This document shows positions 1 through 10,066 of a stretch of 58,235 bases of DNA, piece after piece. The notes beneath the pieces are model-generated. The model was not told the origin of the DNA. It made no database searches and saw only the letters and a program-made list of their open reading frames with translations. Positions within the stretch are counted from its first letter, which is position 1; every line of letters starts with the position of its first letter. Source of the stretch: an uncultured Pelagibacteraceae bacterium. GTDB taxonomy: Bacteria; Pseudomonadota; Alphaproteobacteria; Pelagibacterales; AG-422-B15. A program made the translations under genes and the position numbers. The stretch covers positions 1 to 58,235 of the forward strand of contig CABZEU010000006.1 in assembly GCA_902524795.1 (NCBI GenBank), given 5' to 3'.

Positions 1-1
1 A

Positions 2-601
2 TCTTTTGAGTTTGACGGTGTTGCGTTTGGAAATGCTATAATCTCAAAATATCCAATAAAAAATCATCAAATAATAATGTTTAAACCAGACCCTAAGAAA
101 GATGAGAAGAAATTATTTATACATGCTGAGTTACTCTATAAAAAAAACATCACAATTAATGTAATATGTACACACCTGAACTACAAATACGAGCATCAAC
201 CAGTAAGAGAAAGCCAAGTTACAGAATTAATGGAGTATATAAGCCATCTGCAGAAATCTAAATTTCCAGTTTTATTGTGTGGTGACTTTAATGCAGATCC
301 TGAGAGTGATGAAATAAAAATGATCACTGGGCACAAAAAGCCAATCAATGAAACAGTTCTCAGAGATGTTTGGAACCTCACAAATGTAGGTGAACCAGGT
401 TATACATGGTCAAATGAAAATAATTGGGCAATGAAAACTTTAGAGTATGATCGAAGAATTGATTATATATTTTCTTCAAAAGCAGGGCCAAAAGGTTTGG
501 GTCAACCTGTAAAAAGTTGCCTAATAGGAAATAAATCAAATGATATTTATCCCAGTGATCACTTTGGAATTTTAACTCATCTTGTAGGTATGAAAGATTA
601 A
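2..601 (+). CDS. Endonuclease/exonuclease/phosphatase family protein (5' partial)
   Basis: The reading frame is open from the left edge of the window, so the N-terminus is missing. The visible part carries EEP-fold signatures in order: GNAIISKYPI, then CTHLNY, the metal/catalytic block CGDFNADP, the RRIDYIF segment, and a terminal SDHFGI with the conserved Asp-His pair. These are the metal and phosphate binding elements of Mg-dependent phosphoesterases of the DNase I/sphingomyelinase type. The substrate cannot be told from this fragment and no signal peptide is visible because the start lies outside. The stop codon overlaps the crcB start by one base (TAATG), so the two genes are probably translationally coupled. 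Confidence 0.85.
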   Translation, partial: SFEFDGVAFGNAIISKYPIKNHQIIMFKPDPKKDEKKLFIHAELLYKKNITINVICTHLNYKYEHQPVRESQVTELMEYISHLQKSKFPVLLCGDFNADPESDEIKMITGHKKPINETVLRDVWNLTNVGEPGYTWSNENNWAMKTLEYDRRIDYIFSSKAGPKGLGQPVKSCLIGNKSNDIYPSDHFGILTHLVGMKD

Positions 602-975
602 TGAGTTTGTTTATTTCAATATTTATCGGTGGTGGCATAGGGGCGTTGACTCGATATGTTCTCATAGAGCAAATTAATAAATCTTTAATGAGTTCTTTTC
701 CTTATGGAACCCTCACAGTGAATGTTATAGGTGCTTTTCTTATTGGATTGGTATGGAACTATTTCGCAGCTAAAATTAATATTTCTGATAATCTTAAAGT
801 GTTTATCACTATCGGTTTCTTAGGCAGCTTTACTACTTTCTCTTCTTTTAATGTGGATATTTTTGAGCTAATGCAAAATGACAATATTCTGATTTCAATT
901 ATCTATATAATTGGAACGTTTGCTCTTACAGTTGGAGCTTTTTTCTTAGGAATGAGTTTATTAAGAATAACCTAA
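601..975 (+). CDS. crcB: Fluoride ion channel CrcB/Fluc
   Basis: This 124-residue protein has four hydrophobic segments, the normal size for CrcB, which forms a dual-topology dimer in the inner membrane that exports fluoride. Visible hallmarks are the N-terminal GGGIGALTRY, the pore Asn near residue 41 in VNVIGAFLIG, and the signature GFLGSFTTFSSF at about 72-83 containing the Phe residues that line the pore. The start overlaps the preceding hydrolase stop by one base. The stop abuts the stop of the convergent gene at 976 with no spacer. No fluoride riboswitch can be present, because the upstream sequence is coding. Confidence 0.95.
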   Translation: MSLFISIFIGGGIGALTRYVLIEQINKSLMSSFPYGTLTVNVIGAFLIGLVWNYFAAKINISDNLKVFITIGFLGSFTTFSSFNVDIFELMQNDNILISIIYIIGTFALTVGAFFLGMSLLRIT

Positions 976-1527
976 CTATTTATTTCTTTTTGAGATCATA
1001 TATTCAGCGAGTCCATCATAACCTTTATCTATCATCATCTTTGCTGAGCCAATATTTTGAACGTCATCAAGAGGTTTTATGCGATGAGCTACAACTACTG
1101 TATTCATAAATTGTGCGGCACCACATATTGAAATAATTTCTGAAATTACTTGTTCGTCGAAACCATATTGTAAAACTTGATCTACATCCTCATCATCAAT
1201 TGATTTTATATCTGCATGCACTTTATGAGCCAGTTTCAAAATTGGTTTGTACTTTTCTTCTATACCGGCATTTTCAATATCTAGAAGTGGGTCTTCTTCG
1301 TTCGCATCTCTAAGGAGTTTCTTGGATATTTCGGCATGAATATTTCTACAATATTGGCATCCATTAAGGCCAGATATGTAGGCAAAGATCATTTCTTTAA
1401 TATAAGTGGGCAGCAATGTTTGTTGACGCATTAAGGCCTCAAGGTACAAGACAAAATGTGACTGATAAGTCCAGTTATCTAAAAACACATCATAAACAGA
1501 TTTATATTTATTTAAAAAGTTGCTCAT
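976..1527 (-). CDS. Carboxymuconolactone decarboxylase/AhpD-like protein
   Basis: This 183-residue all-helical protein has the AhpD-like core with the redox motif C-x-x-C followed by His (GCQYCRNIHAEI, near residues 56-67) and a second conserved helix containing ISICGAAQFMNTVVVAHR. This pattern fits the uncharacterised peroxidase-related branch of the carboxymuconolactone decarboxylase superfamily, whose members act as thiol peroxidases or disulfide reductases; true lactone decarboxylase activity is unlikely because the Cys pair is present. No redox partner gene adjoins it. It is transcribed away from tRNA-Gln, which lies 12 bp upstream of its start codon. Confidence 0.8.
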   Translation of the reverse strand: MSNFLNKYKSVYDVFLDNWTYQSHFVLYLEALMRQQTLLPTYIKEMIFAYISGLNGCQYCRNIHAEISKKLLRDANEEDPLLDIENAGIEEKYKPILKLAHKVHADIKSIDDEDVDQVLQYGFDEQVISEIISICGAAQFMNTVVVAHRIKPLDDVQNIGSAKMMIDKGYDGLAEYMISKRNK

Positions 1528-1539
1528 ATTTTTTTTCCT

Positions 1540-1614
1540 TGGCTGGGGCGGGAGGATTCGAACCTCCGAATGCCGCTACCAAAAAGCGGTGCCTTACCGC
1601 TTGGCCACGCCCCA
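1540..1614 (-). tRNA. tRNA-Gln (anticodon UUG)
   Basis: The minus strand folds as a complete 75-nt cloverleaf including an encoded CCA. The acceptor arm is TGGGGCG paired with CGCCCCA, with discriminator G. The anticodon loop TTTTGGT gives anticodon TTG, and the T-arm contains GGTTCGAATCC. It lies between ispE and the AhpD-like gene. Confidence 0.97.
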
Positions 1615-1657
1615 ACACTCATACATTATTTAGTTTAACAAATAGATTTTGCAATGA

Positions 1658-2494
1658 TTATATTGTCCTAGCTAAGCAAGTCCACCATTTAGGATAGAGT
1701 TTTTTGATTTTAGAGGCAGTATCATTTGCTAGCGCTTCATCATCGTAACATCCAAAAAATGCTGATCCACTTCCTGTCATTCGAGCAAACTCACAATGTT
1801 CATCGTTTTCTAGAAACTGCTTTAGCATTCCTGTTTCTTGATGCAGAGTTATAGCTGTCTTCTCAAGGTCATTTGAAGTATCTTGCAATATATCACTAAT
1901 TTGTGTTTGTCCCTCGTAAAGAAAATTACTCTTACTCAATATATTATGCTGTTCAAAAATTATTTTTGTACTCATTAAAATTTGTGGGTAAATAATGAGA
2001 AAAATTTTATCTGAGAATAAATTTATTCTTCTTTTTACAGAACCTGCGCCAGTGATTAGAGCTGGGCCTTCTTCTAAAAAAAATTCAATATCAGAACCGA
2101 GTTCTTTTGCAGCTAATAAACATTGTGATTTTGATAAAATACCCTCGCTCATTAAGTACTTTAGAATTTCGGCAACATTTGAGGAACCGCCTCCCAATCC
2201 AGAGCCAACTGGTATTTGCTTATCAATAAGAATTGCGTAATTACTATGGTTGATAAAATTATTATCTAATAGGAATTGAAATAAAGTATGAATATTGCTT
2301 TCTTGACTTACTTGCGAGCAAAAGGGTCCTATAAATTTCACAGAAAAATCATCTGCTATATCAATTTTAATTTTATCAGAAATACTTATTCTTGTGATAA
2401 TAGAGGATAAATCGTGATAACCATTTTTAAGTTTTTTAATTACTTCAAGAAATAAATTAATTTTTGCGTATGATTGTAATGTATGCTTGTGCAA
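1658..2494 (-). CDS. ispE: 4-diphosphocytidyl-2-C-methyl-D-erythritol kinase
   Basis: IspE phosphorylates CDP-methylerythritol with ATP in the MEP route to isopentenyl diphosphate. The 278-residue length is normal. Visible signatures are the N-terminal AKINLFLEV, the GHMP-kinase ATP loop PVGSGLGGGSSN at about residues 95-106, and the C-terminal RMTGSGSAFFG. It lies 5 bp downstream of the TPR gene and probably forms a minus-strand unit with it. Two later isoprenoid genes in this window (47.2-50 kb) use the product of this pathway. Confidence 0.96.
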   Translation of the reverse strand: MHKHTLQSYAKINLFLEVIKKLKNGYHDLSSIITRISISDKIKIDIADDFSVKFIGPFCSQVSQESNIHTLFQFLLDNNFINHSNYAILIDKQIPVGSGLGGGSSNVAEILKYLMSEGILSKSQCLLAAKELGSDIEFFLEEGPALITGAGSVKRRINLFSDKIFLIIYPQILMSTKIIFEQHNILSKSNFLYEGQTQISDILQDTSNDLEKTAITLHQETGMLKQFLENDEHCEFARMTGSGSAFFGCYDDEALANDTASKIKKLYPKWWTCLARTI

Positions 2495-2499
2495 TGATA

Positions 2500-4161
2500 T
2501 CAGATTCCTTTAAGTAGTTTTCTACGAATTTTCTCTTGAAGAGGTTCATCACTATCCAGTTCTATTGCTTTTTTCCAATAATATCTCGCTTGTATTTCAT
2601 TTCCAAGCATCCAGAGAACGTCTCCGTAATGATCATTAACTGTGGGATCATAAGGCATCATATCAATTGAAAACTCAAGCAATGAAAGCGCATCTTCATA
2701 TTGCCCAACCTTATAATAGTACCAAGCCAGACTATCAATAATGTAAGGATCGTTGGGTTTTAAAGAAATTGCCTTTTCAATCATTTCCTTGGCTATAGAT
2801 AAATTTTGATCCATATCAATGTAAGAATAACCTAAATAATTTAATACATCTGGCTGTTCTTCATAAAGTTCTAACGCATTGATAAAGTTTTGTTCAGCTA
2901 ATTTCCAATTTTTTGTTCTTTCATGGACTATCCCAATATTAAAATAAACTTCCCACAAGTTATCTTTATCTAATGCTTCTCCTAAATCGAGTGCTACTCG
3001 ATAAGACTTAATTGCGTTGTCCCAATCCTTTTCGTATCGATAAAAATTTCCTAGTGATAGAAATATTTCGAAATTTTCTTCAATTTTTGAAAAATTTCTT
3101 AAATTATTGATAGCTTTTGCACTTTCATCTTCATAACTATATGTTTCCGATATTTGAATAGCTGCAAAATGTCCTAGATAATGAGTTTTAGGTATTAAGC
3201 TTAAGATATCTCGAGCTTTATCTTGATTTTGTGTCTTGCTCAAGAATGTTGCAAATATATATTTTATCTCATGCATATTAGGTGATGTCTCTAAGGCCAG
3301 TTGAAACAACATATGGGACAATTCTTGATTAATGTTTTTGATTAATGATTGTGCGTTGAATAAAACAATACCAATTCCCTGTAAAGGATTCTGAATAATT
3401 CGATTATTATTGGATTTAGTAAACTTCTCTATAAAAGCATCATCATAATCAGACAAATATTCACTCACAAATTTATTTTTTTCTTCCACAAGATTATTTC
3501 TGTTCATGAAATTTAAATATAACTGCATTACATAAAGATCGTTTTGCATAGACAGTGATTGCTCATAAAAAATTTCCGCTAATTCAATCTCATTTGCAAA
3601 GTCATATATAAGAGCCTTATGAACTAAAGTAAGATATTGATGATCATCAGATGATATTAGGTCGATCAGTGCCATGCTTTTATCAAGAGAGGGACTATCG
3701 GCCCAAACCCACGCCCTTAAAAGCCTAACAAAAGTACTGTCTGATATTTCTCCTCTCCATATACTAGCAAAACTCTGATCAGCGAAACCTTGCTTGTAAG
3801 AGTTTAAATATGAAATGCCATTTACGAGATGGCCCTGAGGTGACTGATTGTTCATACAGCATGAATTTACTTTTTTATCACAACCTGCCTGAGCTAATTT
3901 AAATGAATAGTTATTGGCGCTGTACAAGTCACCATCTAAGATACTAAGAAGTAGTAATCGATCTAAAGCTAATAGATCATTTGGATTTGATCGGTGTAAT
4001 TTTTGATAATACCTTTTGGTTATTTTATAATCATTTGAATAACTTGATATATTTGCAACTAAATAGTCACCTATTTTTGGTAAATTTGTTTTAGCAGCAT
4101 TTGCTGAGCTGAAAGATAGAGTAAATATTAAAATTGAAAAGAGAAGTCTTGTAATACTCAT
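2500..4161 (-). CDS. Secreted/periplasmic TPR-repeat protein
   Basis: This 553-residue protein begins with a clear signal peptide ending in an SANAA-type cleavage region near residue 23. From roughly residue 330 to the C-terminus it contains successive 34-residue TPR units, with recognisable helices such as WDNAIKSYRVALDLG, WKLAEQNFINALELY and YEDALSLLEFSIDMM, so it probably scaffolds protein contacts in the periplasm or at the outer membrane. A double Cys (CC) near residue 101 is present. It sits between ispE and ETF-QO on the same strand, a neighbourhood I recognise from other alphaproteobacteria. The partner protein is unknown. Confidence 0.85.
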   Translation of the reverse strand: MSITRLLFSILIFTLSFSSANAAKTNLPKIGDYLVANISSYSNDYKITKRYYQKLHRSNPNDLLALDRLLLLSILDGDLYSANNYSFKLAQAGCDKKVNSCCMNNQSPQGHLVNGISYLNSYKQGFADQSFASIWRGEISDSTFVRLLRAWVWADSPSLDKSMALIDLISSDDHQYLTLVHKALIYDFANEIELAEIFYEQSLSMQNDLYVMQLYLNFMNRNNLVEEKNKFVSEYLSDYDDAFIEKFTKSNNNRIIQNPLQGIGIVLFNAQSLIKNINQELSHMLFQLALETSPNMHEIKYIFATFLSKTQNQDKARDILSLIPKTHYLGHFAAIQISETYSYEDESAKAINNLRNFSKIEENFEIFLSLGNFYRYEKDWDNAIKSYRVALDLGEALDKDNLWEVYFNIGIVHERTKNWKLAEQNFINALELYEEQPDVLNYLGYSYIDMDQNLSIAKEMIEKAISLKPNDPYIIDSLAWYYYKVGQYEDALSLLEFSIDMMPYDPTVNDHYGDVLWMLGNEIQARYYWKKAIELDSDEPLQEKIRRKLLKGI

Positions 4162-4173
4162 ATTTTTTTAATT

Positions 4174-5820
4174 TTACATATTTGCATACTTTGGCCCACC
4201 TCCACCTTCAGGTGTCACCCAATTAATATTTTGCGACGGCTCTTTGATGTCACACGTTTTACAGTGAATACAATTTTGACTGTTGATGACAAATCTCGGT
4301 GTTTCATTTTCATTATCTTGATGGACTTCGTAAACTCCTACAGGGCAATATCTTTGTGAAGGTTCGTCGTATTCATTTAGTGTATAACTTATCGGCAATT
4401 CACTATCTTTTAGTTGAAGGTGAACAGGTTGATTTTCTGTGTGGTATGTGCCCGTCAAATAAACCGAGCTTGACCTATCAAAGGTTAGTACCCCGTCAGG
4501 CTTAGGATATTCAATTTTTTTTGCGTCTTTAGCTTTAATAAGTGTTTCATGGTCAGCGTGTTTGTGGGATAAAGTGAATGGCATTTTACCCCAAAACAAC
4601 CATTGATCAATTCCTGCCAATATGACGCCTAACATTGTACCAAATCTAGTAAAAAAAGGCTTCACGTTCCGTGCTGCATGAAGTTCTTTATAAAGCCAGC
4701 TACTATTAAACTTCTCTTCATAAACTGATAAATCAGAAACTCTGTTGGAAATAAATTCATTGATAGCTTCTGCAGCTAAAATTCCACTTTTCATAGCAGT
4801 ATGCGATCCTTTAATCTTAGGCATGTTCAAAGTGCCGGCATCACATCCAATCAGTAACGCACCTGGCATATACATTTTCGGTAAGCTTTGAAGTCCACCT
4901 TCAATTAACGCTCTTGCTCCATATGAAATTCTTTTGCCACCAGATAACATTTTTTTAATTGCTGGATGCATTTTAAACCTTTGAAATTCTTCAAAAGGTG
5001 AGAGATATGGGTTTGAATAATCTAGGCCAATAACATACCCTAAATAAATTTGTTTATTTTCTGCATGGTAAACAAAGCTACCGCCGTAAGTATCATTTTC
5101 TAAAGGCCATCCAACTGAATGCAAAACCATTCCCTCGTCGTGATTCTCTTCCGGAACTTCCCAAATTTCTTTTAAACCAATTCCATATTGCTGGGGATCA
5201 GAATTCTCTGATAAATTAAATTTATTAATTAATTGTTTACCTAGATGGCCTCTGCATCCCTCTGCAAACACAGTGACTTTGGCATGCAGCTCTATTCCTG
5301 GTTCATACGAGTCTTTTTTTTCATTATTTATATCAAGACCCATATCATTTGTCGCAACTCCTCTTACTTTCCCTTGCTCATCATAAAGAATTTCTGAAGC
5401 TGCAAATCCAGGATATATCTCAACACCCATACCTTCAGCAACTTGCCCAAGCCATCTACATAAATTAGCAAGGCTGGTTATATAATTTCCTTTATTATGT
5501 TGAACTGGAGGCAATAAAAATGATGGAACAGAGAAATAACTTTTTTCGGATAGAACTAAAAATTTCTCTTTTGATACTTTTGTTTTTAGAGGGCACCCTT
5601 CCATAGACTGCCAGTCAGGTAATAATTCGTCTAGTGCTTTTGTTTCAAATACGTTTCCACTCAAGATGTGGGCTCCGACCTCTGAGGCCTTTTCAACTAT
5701 GCACACGTTTACATCAGCATTAATTTGCTTTAATTTGATAGCAGTTGCTAAACCCGAGGGTCCAGCTCCGACGATAACTACGTCGTACTCCATCGCTTCT
5801 CTTTGAGTATCAGTCTCCAT
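4174..5820 (-). CDS. Electron transfer flavoprotein-ubiquinone oxidoreductase
   Basis: ETF-QO passes electrons from reduced ETF (from fatty-acid and amino-acid dehydrogenases) to ubiquinone at the inner membrane. The 548-residue chain has the N-terminal FAD dinucleotide fold (VIVGAGPSGLATAI, about residues 16-29) and a C-terminal 4Fe-4S domain with C-x2-C-x2-C at about residues 517-523, a further Cys in the upstream YCPVGVY, and the characteristic ending NWVTPEGGGGPKY. It is divergent from the uracil-DNA glycosylase with a 46-bp gap that must hold both promoters. It implies that the cell runs acyl-CoA dehydrogenase chemistry, consistent with the acyl-CoA ligases here. Confidence 0.96.
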   Translation of the reverse strand: METDTQREAMEYDVVIVGAGPSGLATAIKLKQINADVNVCIVEKASEVGAHILSGNVFETKALDELLPDWQSMEGCPLKTKVSKEKFLVLSEKSYFSVPSFLLPPVQHNKGNYITSLANLCRWLGQVAEGMGVEIYPGFAASEILYDEQGKVRGVATNDMGLDINNEKKDSYEPGIELHAKVTVFAEGCRGHLGKQLINKFNLSENSDPQQYGIGLKEIWEVPEENHDEGMVLHSVGWPLENDTYGGSFVYHAENKQIYLGYVIGLDYSNPYLSPFEEFQRFKMHPAIKKMLSGGKRISYGARALIEGGLQSLPKMYMPGALLIGCDAGTLNMPKIKGSHTAMKSGILAAEAINEFISNRVSDLSVYEEKFNSSWLYKELHAARNVKPFFTRFGTMLGVILAGIDQWLFWGKMPFTLSHKHADHETLIKAKDAKKIEYPKPDGVLTFDRSSSVYLTGTYHTENQPVHLQLKDSELPISYTLNEYDEPSQRYCPVGVYEVHQDNENETPRFVINSQNCIHCKTCDIKEPSQNINWVTPEGGGGPKYANM

Positions 5821-5866
5821 TATTAACTATATATTTAGTTTATAAGCATTATAATTCAATTTGTTT

Positions 5867-6616
5867 ATGACGAAGTTAGATATCCAAAATACTATAAAAC
5901 TGCTAAATCAATATAAATTAAGTGGGGTTGATGAAAATATAGGAAATATGGCAAAAAATAGGTATGGAAAAGGAACAATAAAATCGCCTAAAAAGCTCCA
6001 GGCAAAAGAAGAAATAGACCTTCCACAGCATGAAATCGAAAAAGATATTCTCAATGTTGATAGTCTAGAATCATTAAAGGAATACATGTCAAACTTTAGA
6101 GGCTGTGAACTTCAGAAAGGCGCAACAAATATGGTCTTTTCAGATGGAAACCCAAGTGCAAAGATCATGCTTATAGGTGAGGCTCCAGGTCATGATGAGG
6201 ATATTCAAGGAAAGCCCTTTGTTGGAAGAAGTGGCAAGTTGTTGGATAAAATGCTAGAGGCCATCAATCTAAATCGAGAAAAAGTTTACATTGCGAATAT
6301 TGTTCCGTGGAGACCGCCAAATAACAGAAGGCCAACAGACGAAGAGATTGAGATATGTTTACCAATGATAAAAAAGCATATTGAAATAGTAAATCCAAAA
6401 GCAATTTTATTATTAGGAAGCACTGCTACTTATGCATTGATTAAAAATAATGAGGGGATTACCAAGATTAGGGGAAAGTGGTTAGATATAGAAATTAATA
6501 AAAAAAAGTATCCGATACTACCTACATTCCACCCAGCTTTCCTTTTAAGACAGCCAGCTCAAAAAAAGTTTTCTTGGGAAGATTTAAAAAGTTTAAAGAA
6601 AAAAGTAAAAATATAA
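5867..6616 (+). CDS. Uracil-DNA glycosylase, family 4-like
   Basis: This protein removes uracil from DNA as the first step of base excision repair. The core is clear: GEAPGHDED near residues 104-112, GKPFVGRSG, the ITN-like block IANIVPWRPPNNR, and TFHPAFLLR near the C-terminus. Family-4 enzymes usually carry four Cys ligands for a 4Fe-4S cluster; here two of those positions appear to be Phe (in FRGCEL) and Trp (in VPWRPP), so the cluster is probably absent, as I recall for several alphaproteobacterial members. ATG at 5867 is chosen over an in-frame TTG two codons upstream. It is followed 1 bp later by rnhB. Confidence 0.88.
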   Translation: MTKLDIQNTIKLLNQYKLSGVDENIGNMAKNRYGKGTIKSPKKLQAKEEIDLPQHEIEKDILNVDSLESLKEYMSNFRGCELQKGATNMVFSDGNPSAKIMLIGEAPGHDEDIQGKPFVGRSGKLLDKMLEAINLNREKVYIANIVPWRPPNNRRPTDEEIEICLPMIKKHIEIVNPKAILLLGSTATYALIKNNEGITKIRGKWLDIEINKKKYPILPTFHPAFLLRQPAQKKFSWEDLKSLKKKVKI

Positions 6617-6617
6617 A

Positions 6618-7223
6618 TTGAAATTTGACCCTCAGAAATTAATTGCTTTTGAAAATAATTTTTCCTTGCCCATTGCAGGTATTGATGAAGTTGGTAGAGG
6701 TCCACTTGCTGGTCCAGTAATTGCAGCAGCCGTAATACTTGATAGAAAAAATATTCCAGAAGGTATTAATGACTCTAAAAAAATTCCTAAAGCTAGGAGA
6801 ATATTGCTAGCGGAAAAGATAAAAGAGAATAGTATTTATGCCTATGGAGCCGCATCCGAGATAGAAATAGATGAGATCAATATCTTACAAGCTTCATTGT
6901 TAGCAATGAAAAGAGCAAGTGATGGACTATCAATCGTTCCGAAAACAACACTTATCGACGGTAATTTCAAACCAGATATAAAAAAAAACACCATTAGTAT
7001 TATTAAAGGAGATAATAAGTCTGTTTCGATTGCCGCAGCATCTATTCTTGCCAAAGTTTATAGAGATGAAATTATGCTTAAATATTCAAAGCAATTTCCA
7101 GAATATGGCTTTCAAACCAATTCAGGTTATGGAACAAAAGAGCACCTTTCAGCTCTAAAAAACTATGGAATTACCCCAATACATCGGAAATCTTTTAAAC
7201 CTGTACACAATATATTGAATTAA
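6618..7223 (+). CDS. rnhB: Ribonuclease HII
   Basis: RNase HII cleaves RNA in RNA-DNA hybrids and single ribonucleotides embedded in DNA. The 201-residue protein has the catalytic GIDEVGRGPLAGPV (Asp-Glu near 23-24), TLIDGNFKP (third acid near 114) and SILAKVYRDEIM (fourth acid), plus the C-terminal HRKSFKPV typical of the family. It uses a TTG start one base after the uracil-DNA glycosylase stop, so the two repair genes form a unit. The next gene is ccrM, a common rnhB-ccrM order in alphaproteobacteria. Confidence 0.95.
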   Translation: MKFDPQKLIAFENNFSLPIAGIDEVGRGPLAGPVIAAAVILDRKNIPEGINDSKKIPKARRILLAEKIKENSIYAYGAASEIEIDEINILQASLLAMKRASDGLSIVPKTTLIDGNFKPDIKKNTISIIKGDNKSVSIAAASILAKVYRDEIMLKYSKQFPEYGFQTNSGYGTKEHLSALKNYGITPIHRKSFKPVHNILN

Positions 7224-7242
7224 GAAGATTATTTAAGTTATT

Positions 7243-8371
<1,129 letters not shown>

Positions 8372-8391
<20 letters not shown>

Positions 8392-9445
8392 ACTTTTTCA
8401 ATGTTTTCTTGCTCATTGTGGTTACAGCATAATCACTCAATTTATCAATATTAACCCACTTTAAATTAGAAGAGTTGCTTGATAAGTGCTTATTATTATT
8501 CCTGGCGTAATAAGCAACGTTTTGGATATCCATATGGCTAAAAGAATGCTTAAAATTTATGGCTGTCTTTTCCCAATGAGCATTTGGAAATGGAGTTTCT
8601 TTTCTTGAAAACTTAATAGATTTTGCTTTCCATGCTGTTGATGGCAACTCCCATTGATTAGAAAGAATTCCCTCACTTGATCTTTTTTTCAATAACACAA
8701 ATCTGTCATTTAAAATTGAAATAAATGAAATACAGTTAAGTTTTCTCTTTTTAACTTTCACCTTACGTTCAGGAATAGTATGAACTAGCTTCTTATTATA
8801 TGCAGTACATTTTTGGGATATGCAGCAAACATCACAATTAATTTTTTTTGCCTTACACACTAATGCACCCATTTCCATAATTGCCTGTGTATAATCTCTA
8901 TTATTTTTGTTAGGACAAATCCTATTAGCAATTTCATCAATTCTTTTTTTATTTTCGTCAAGGGTTCCCGTTAGGCCATAAAATCTTGCTATTACTCTTT
9001 TTACATTTCCGTCTACTGCCGACGCTTTCTGGTTAAATGCTATTGATCTGATCGCCGCAGAAGCATATTCTCCAATACCAGGTAAACTTTTAAGTTCATT
9101 TTCACTTCTGGGAATATCACCCTGATGTTTAAGCATGATTATTTCTGCAGTCTTAAGCAAATTTCTTGCTCTTGAATAGTACCCCAATCCTTGCCATTGA
9201 ATTAATACATCATCAATATTTGCTTTAGACAAAGTTTTTATATTCGGCCAGATCTTAAGAAACTTATTAAAATAAGGTATGACTGTAGAAACAGTAGTTT
9301 GCTGCAACATGAACTCACTTACGAGTACCCTATATGGAAAGTCTTTATGTGCTACAGATTTTCGCCAAGGTAAATTTCTTTTGTTTTTTTTAAACCATAA
9401 GATCAAATTTTTTGAAAAATATTTATCTTTATTGTGAATTTTCAT
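8372..9445 (-). CDS. mutY: A/G-specific adenine DNA glycosylase MutY
   Basis: MutY removes adenine mispaired with 8-oxoguanine. The 357-residue protein has the catalytic Glu in VSEFMLQQTTV (about 44), the helix-hairpin-helix LPGIGEYASAAI near 125-136, the catalytic Asp in VDGNVKRVIARF, and an iron-sulfur motif C-x6-C-x2-C-x5-C near residue 200. A C-terminal NUDIX-like domain for 8-oxoG recognition follows (the QWELPS region). The 3' end overlaps ccrM by 20 bp convergently, and the 5' end is 13 bp from the divergent DciA-like gene. Confidence 0.96.
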
Positions 9446-9458
9446 GCTAATTTAAAAT

Positions 9459-9941
9459 ATGTCTTATAAAAAACTTAATGGACCTCAAATTCTATCAAAT
9501 CTTCTGCCAAATGACGCAAAGAAATTATTAAAAAACAGAGGATTTTTTGAACTAGAACTACTCTCAAATTGGGAGAAAATTGTTGGTATAAGTTTTAATA
9601 AATTGTCCTACCCAACTAAAATCAAAACAACGAACTCAAACCCTAAAGGAAAAGGCAAGCTTGTGGTTAAAGTCGATAGAAGCATATCTTTTGCTTTTGA
9701 ACATGAGCATAAAAAAATTGTAGATAAAATAAATTTATTTTTTGGCTATAATGCGGTTGAGAAGATTGAAATAATTCAAAGCAATTTAAAAAATAAAAAA
9801 TCTAGAAAAGGTATTAATTTCAATCAATTAGATAGTGAAATTAAAGAGAAAAATAAGACATATGAAGAGCTATCAGATTTTCCAGAACTAAAAAAAAGCT
9901 TTGAAAAAATTGCTTCAAAAATTTCTAAGACGAAATTTTGA
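9459..9941 (+). CDS. DUF721/DciA-like protein
   Basis: This 160-residue basic protein matches the DUF721 (DciA) pattern: an N-terminal helical part (ILSNLLPNDAKKLLKNRGF), a conserved W-x-x-I-VG (LLSNWEKIVGISF), then a beta strand-helix unit GKLVVKVDRSISFAFEHEHK. DciA is the ancestral bacterial loader of the replicative helicase DnaB; alphaproteobacteria usually have such a protein between mutY and a dsbA-like gene, as here. The C-terminal 50 residues are Lys/Glu-rich and probably disordered. The family call rests on pattern and position; helicase loading is inferred. Confidence 0.7.
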   Translation: MSYKKLNGPQILSNLLPNDAKKLLKNRGFFELELLSNWEKIVGISFNKLSYPTKIKTTNSNPKGKGKLVVKVDRSISFAFEHEHKKIVDKINLFFGYNAVEKIEIIQSNLKNKKSRKGINFNQLDSEIKEKNKTYEELSDFPELKKSFEKIASKISKTKF

Positions 9942-10066
9942 CAAATTCTTTTTGTACTAGGAATTGTACAATAAAACCTATTAAAATTGACAAAAATTGA
10001 GTATAATCAATATGTTGTGTATTGTTTCAGTCACCGTATACAAAATGTAGGCTATATTTATTAAAA

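Noticed and set aside
1416..1697. Plus-strand open frame containing GAGGFEPPN
   Set aside because: It is a translation through tRNA-Gln, a common annotation artefact. The same applies to the frame at 40747-40947 across tRNA-Leu.
9963..9972. Palindrome ATTGTACAAT upstream of the dsbA-like gene
   Set aside because: Ten bases of AT-rich palindrome are expected by chance in this composition, with no second site or known motif. A TTGACA and a TATAAT nearby (9987-10010) are spaced only 9 bp apart, too close for one promoter.
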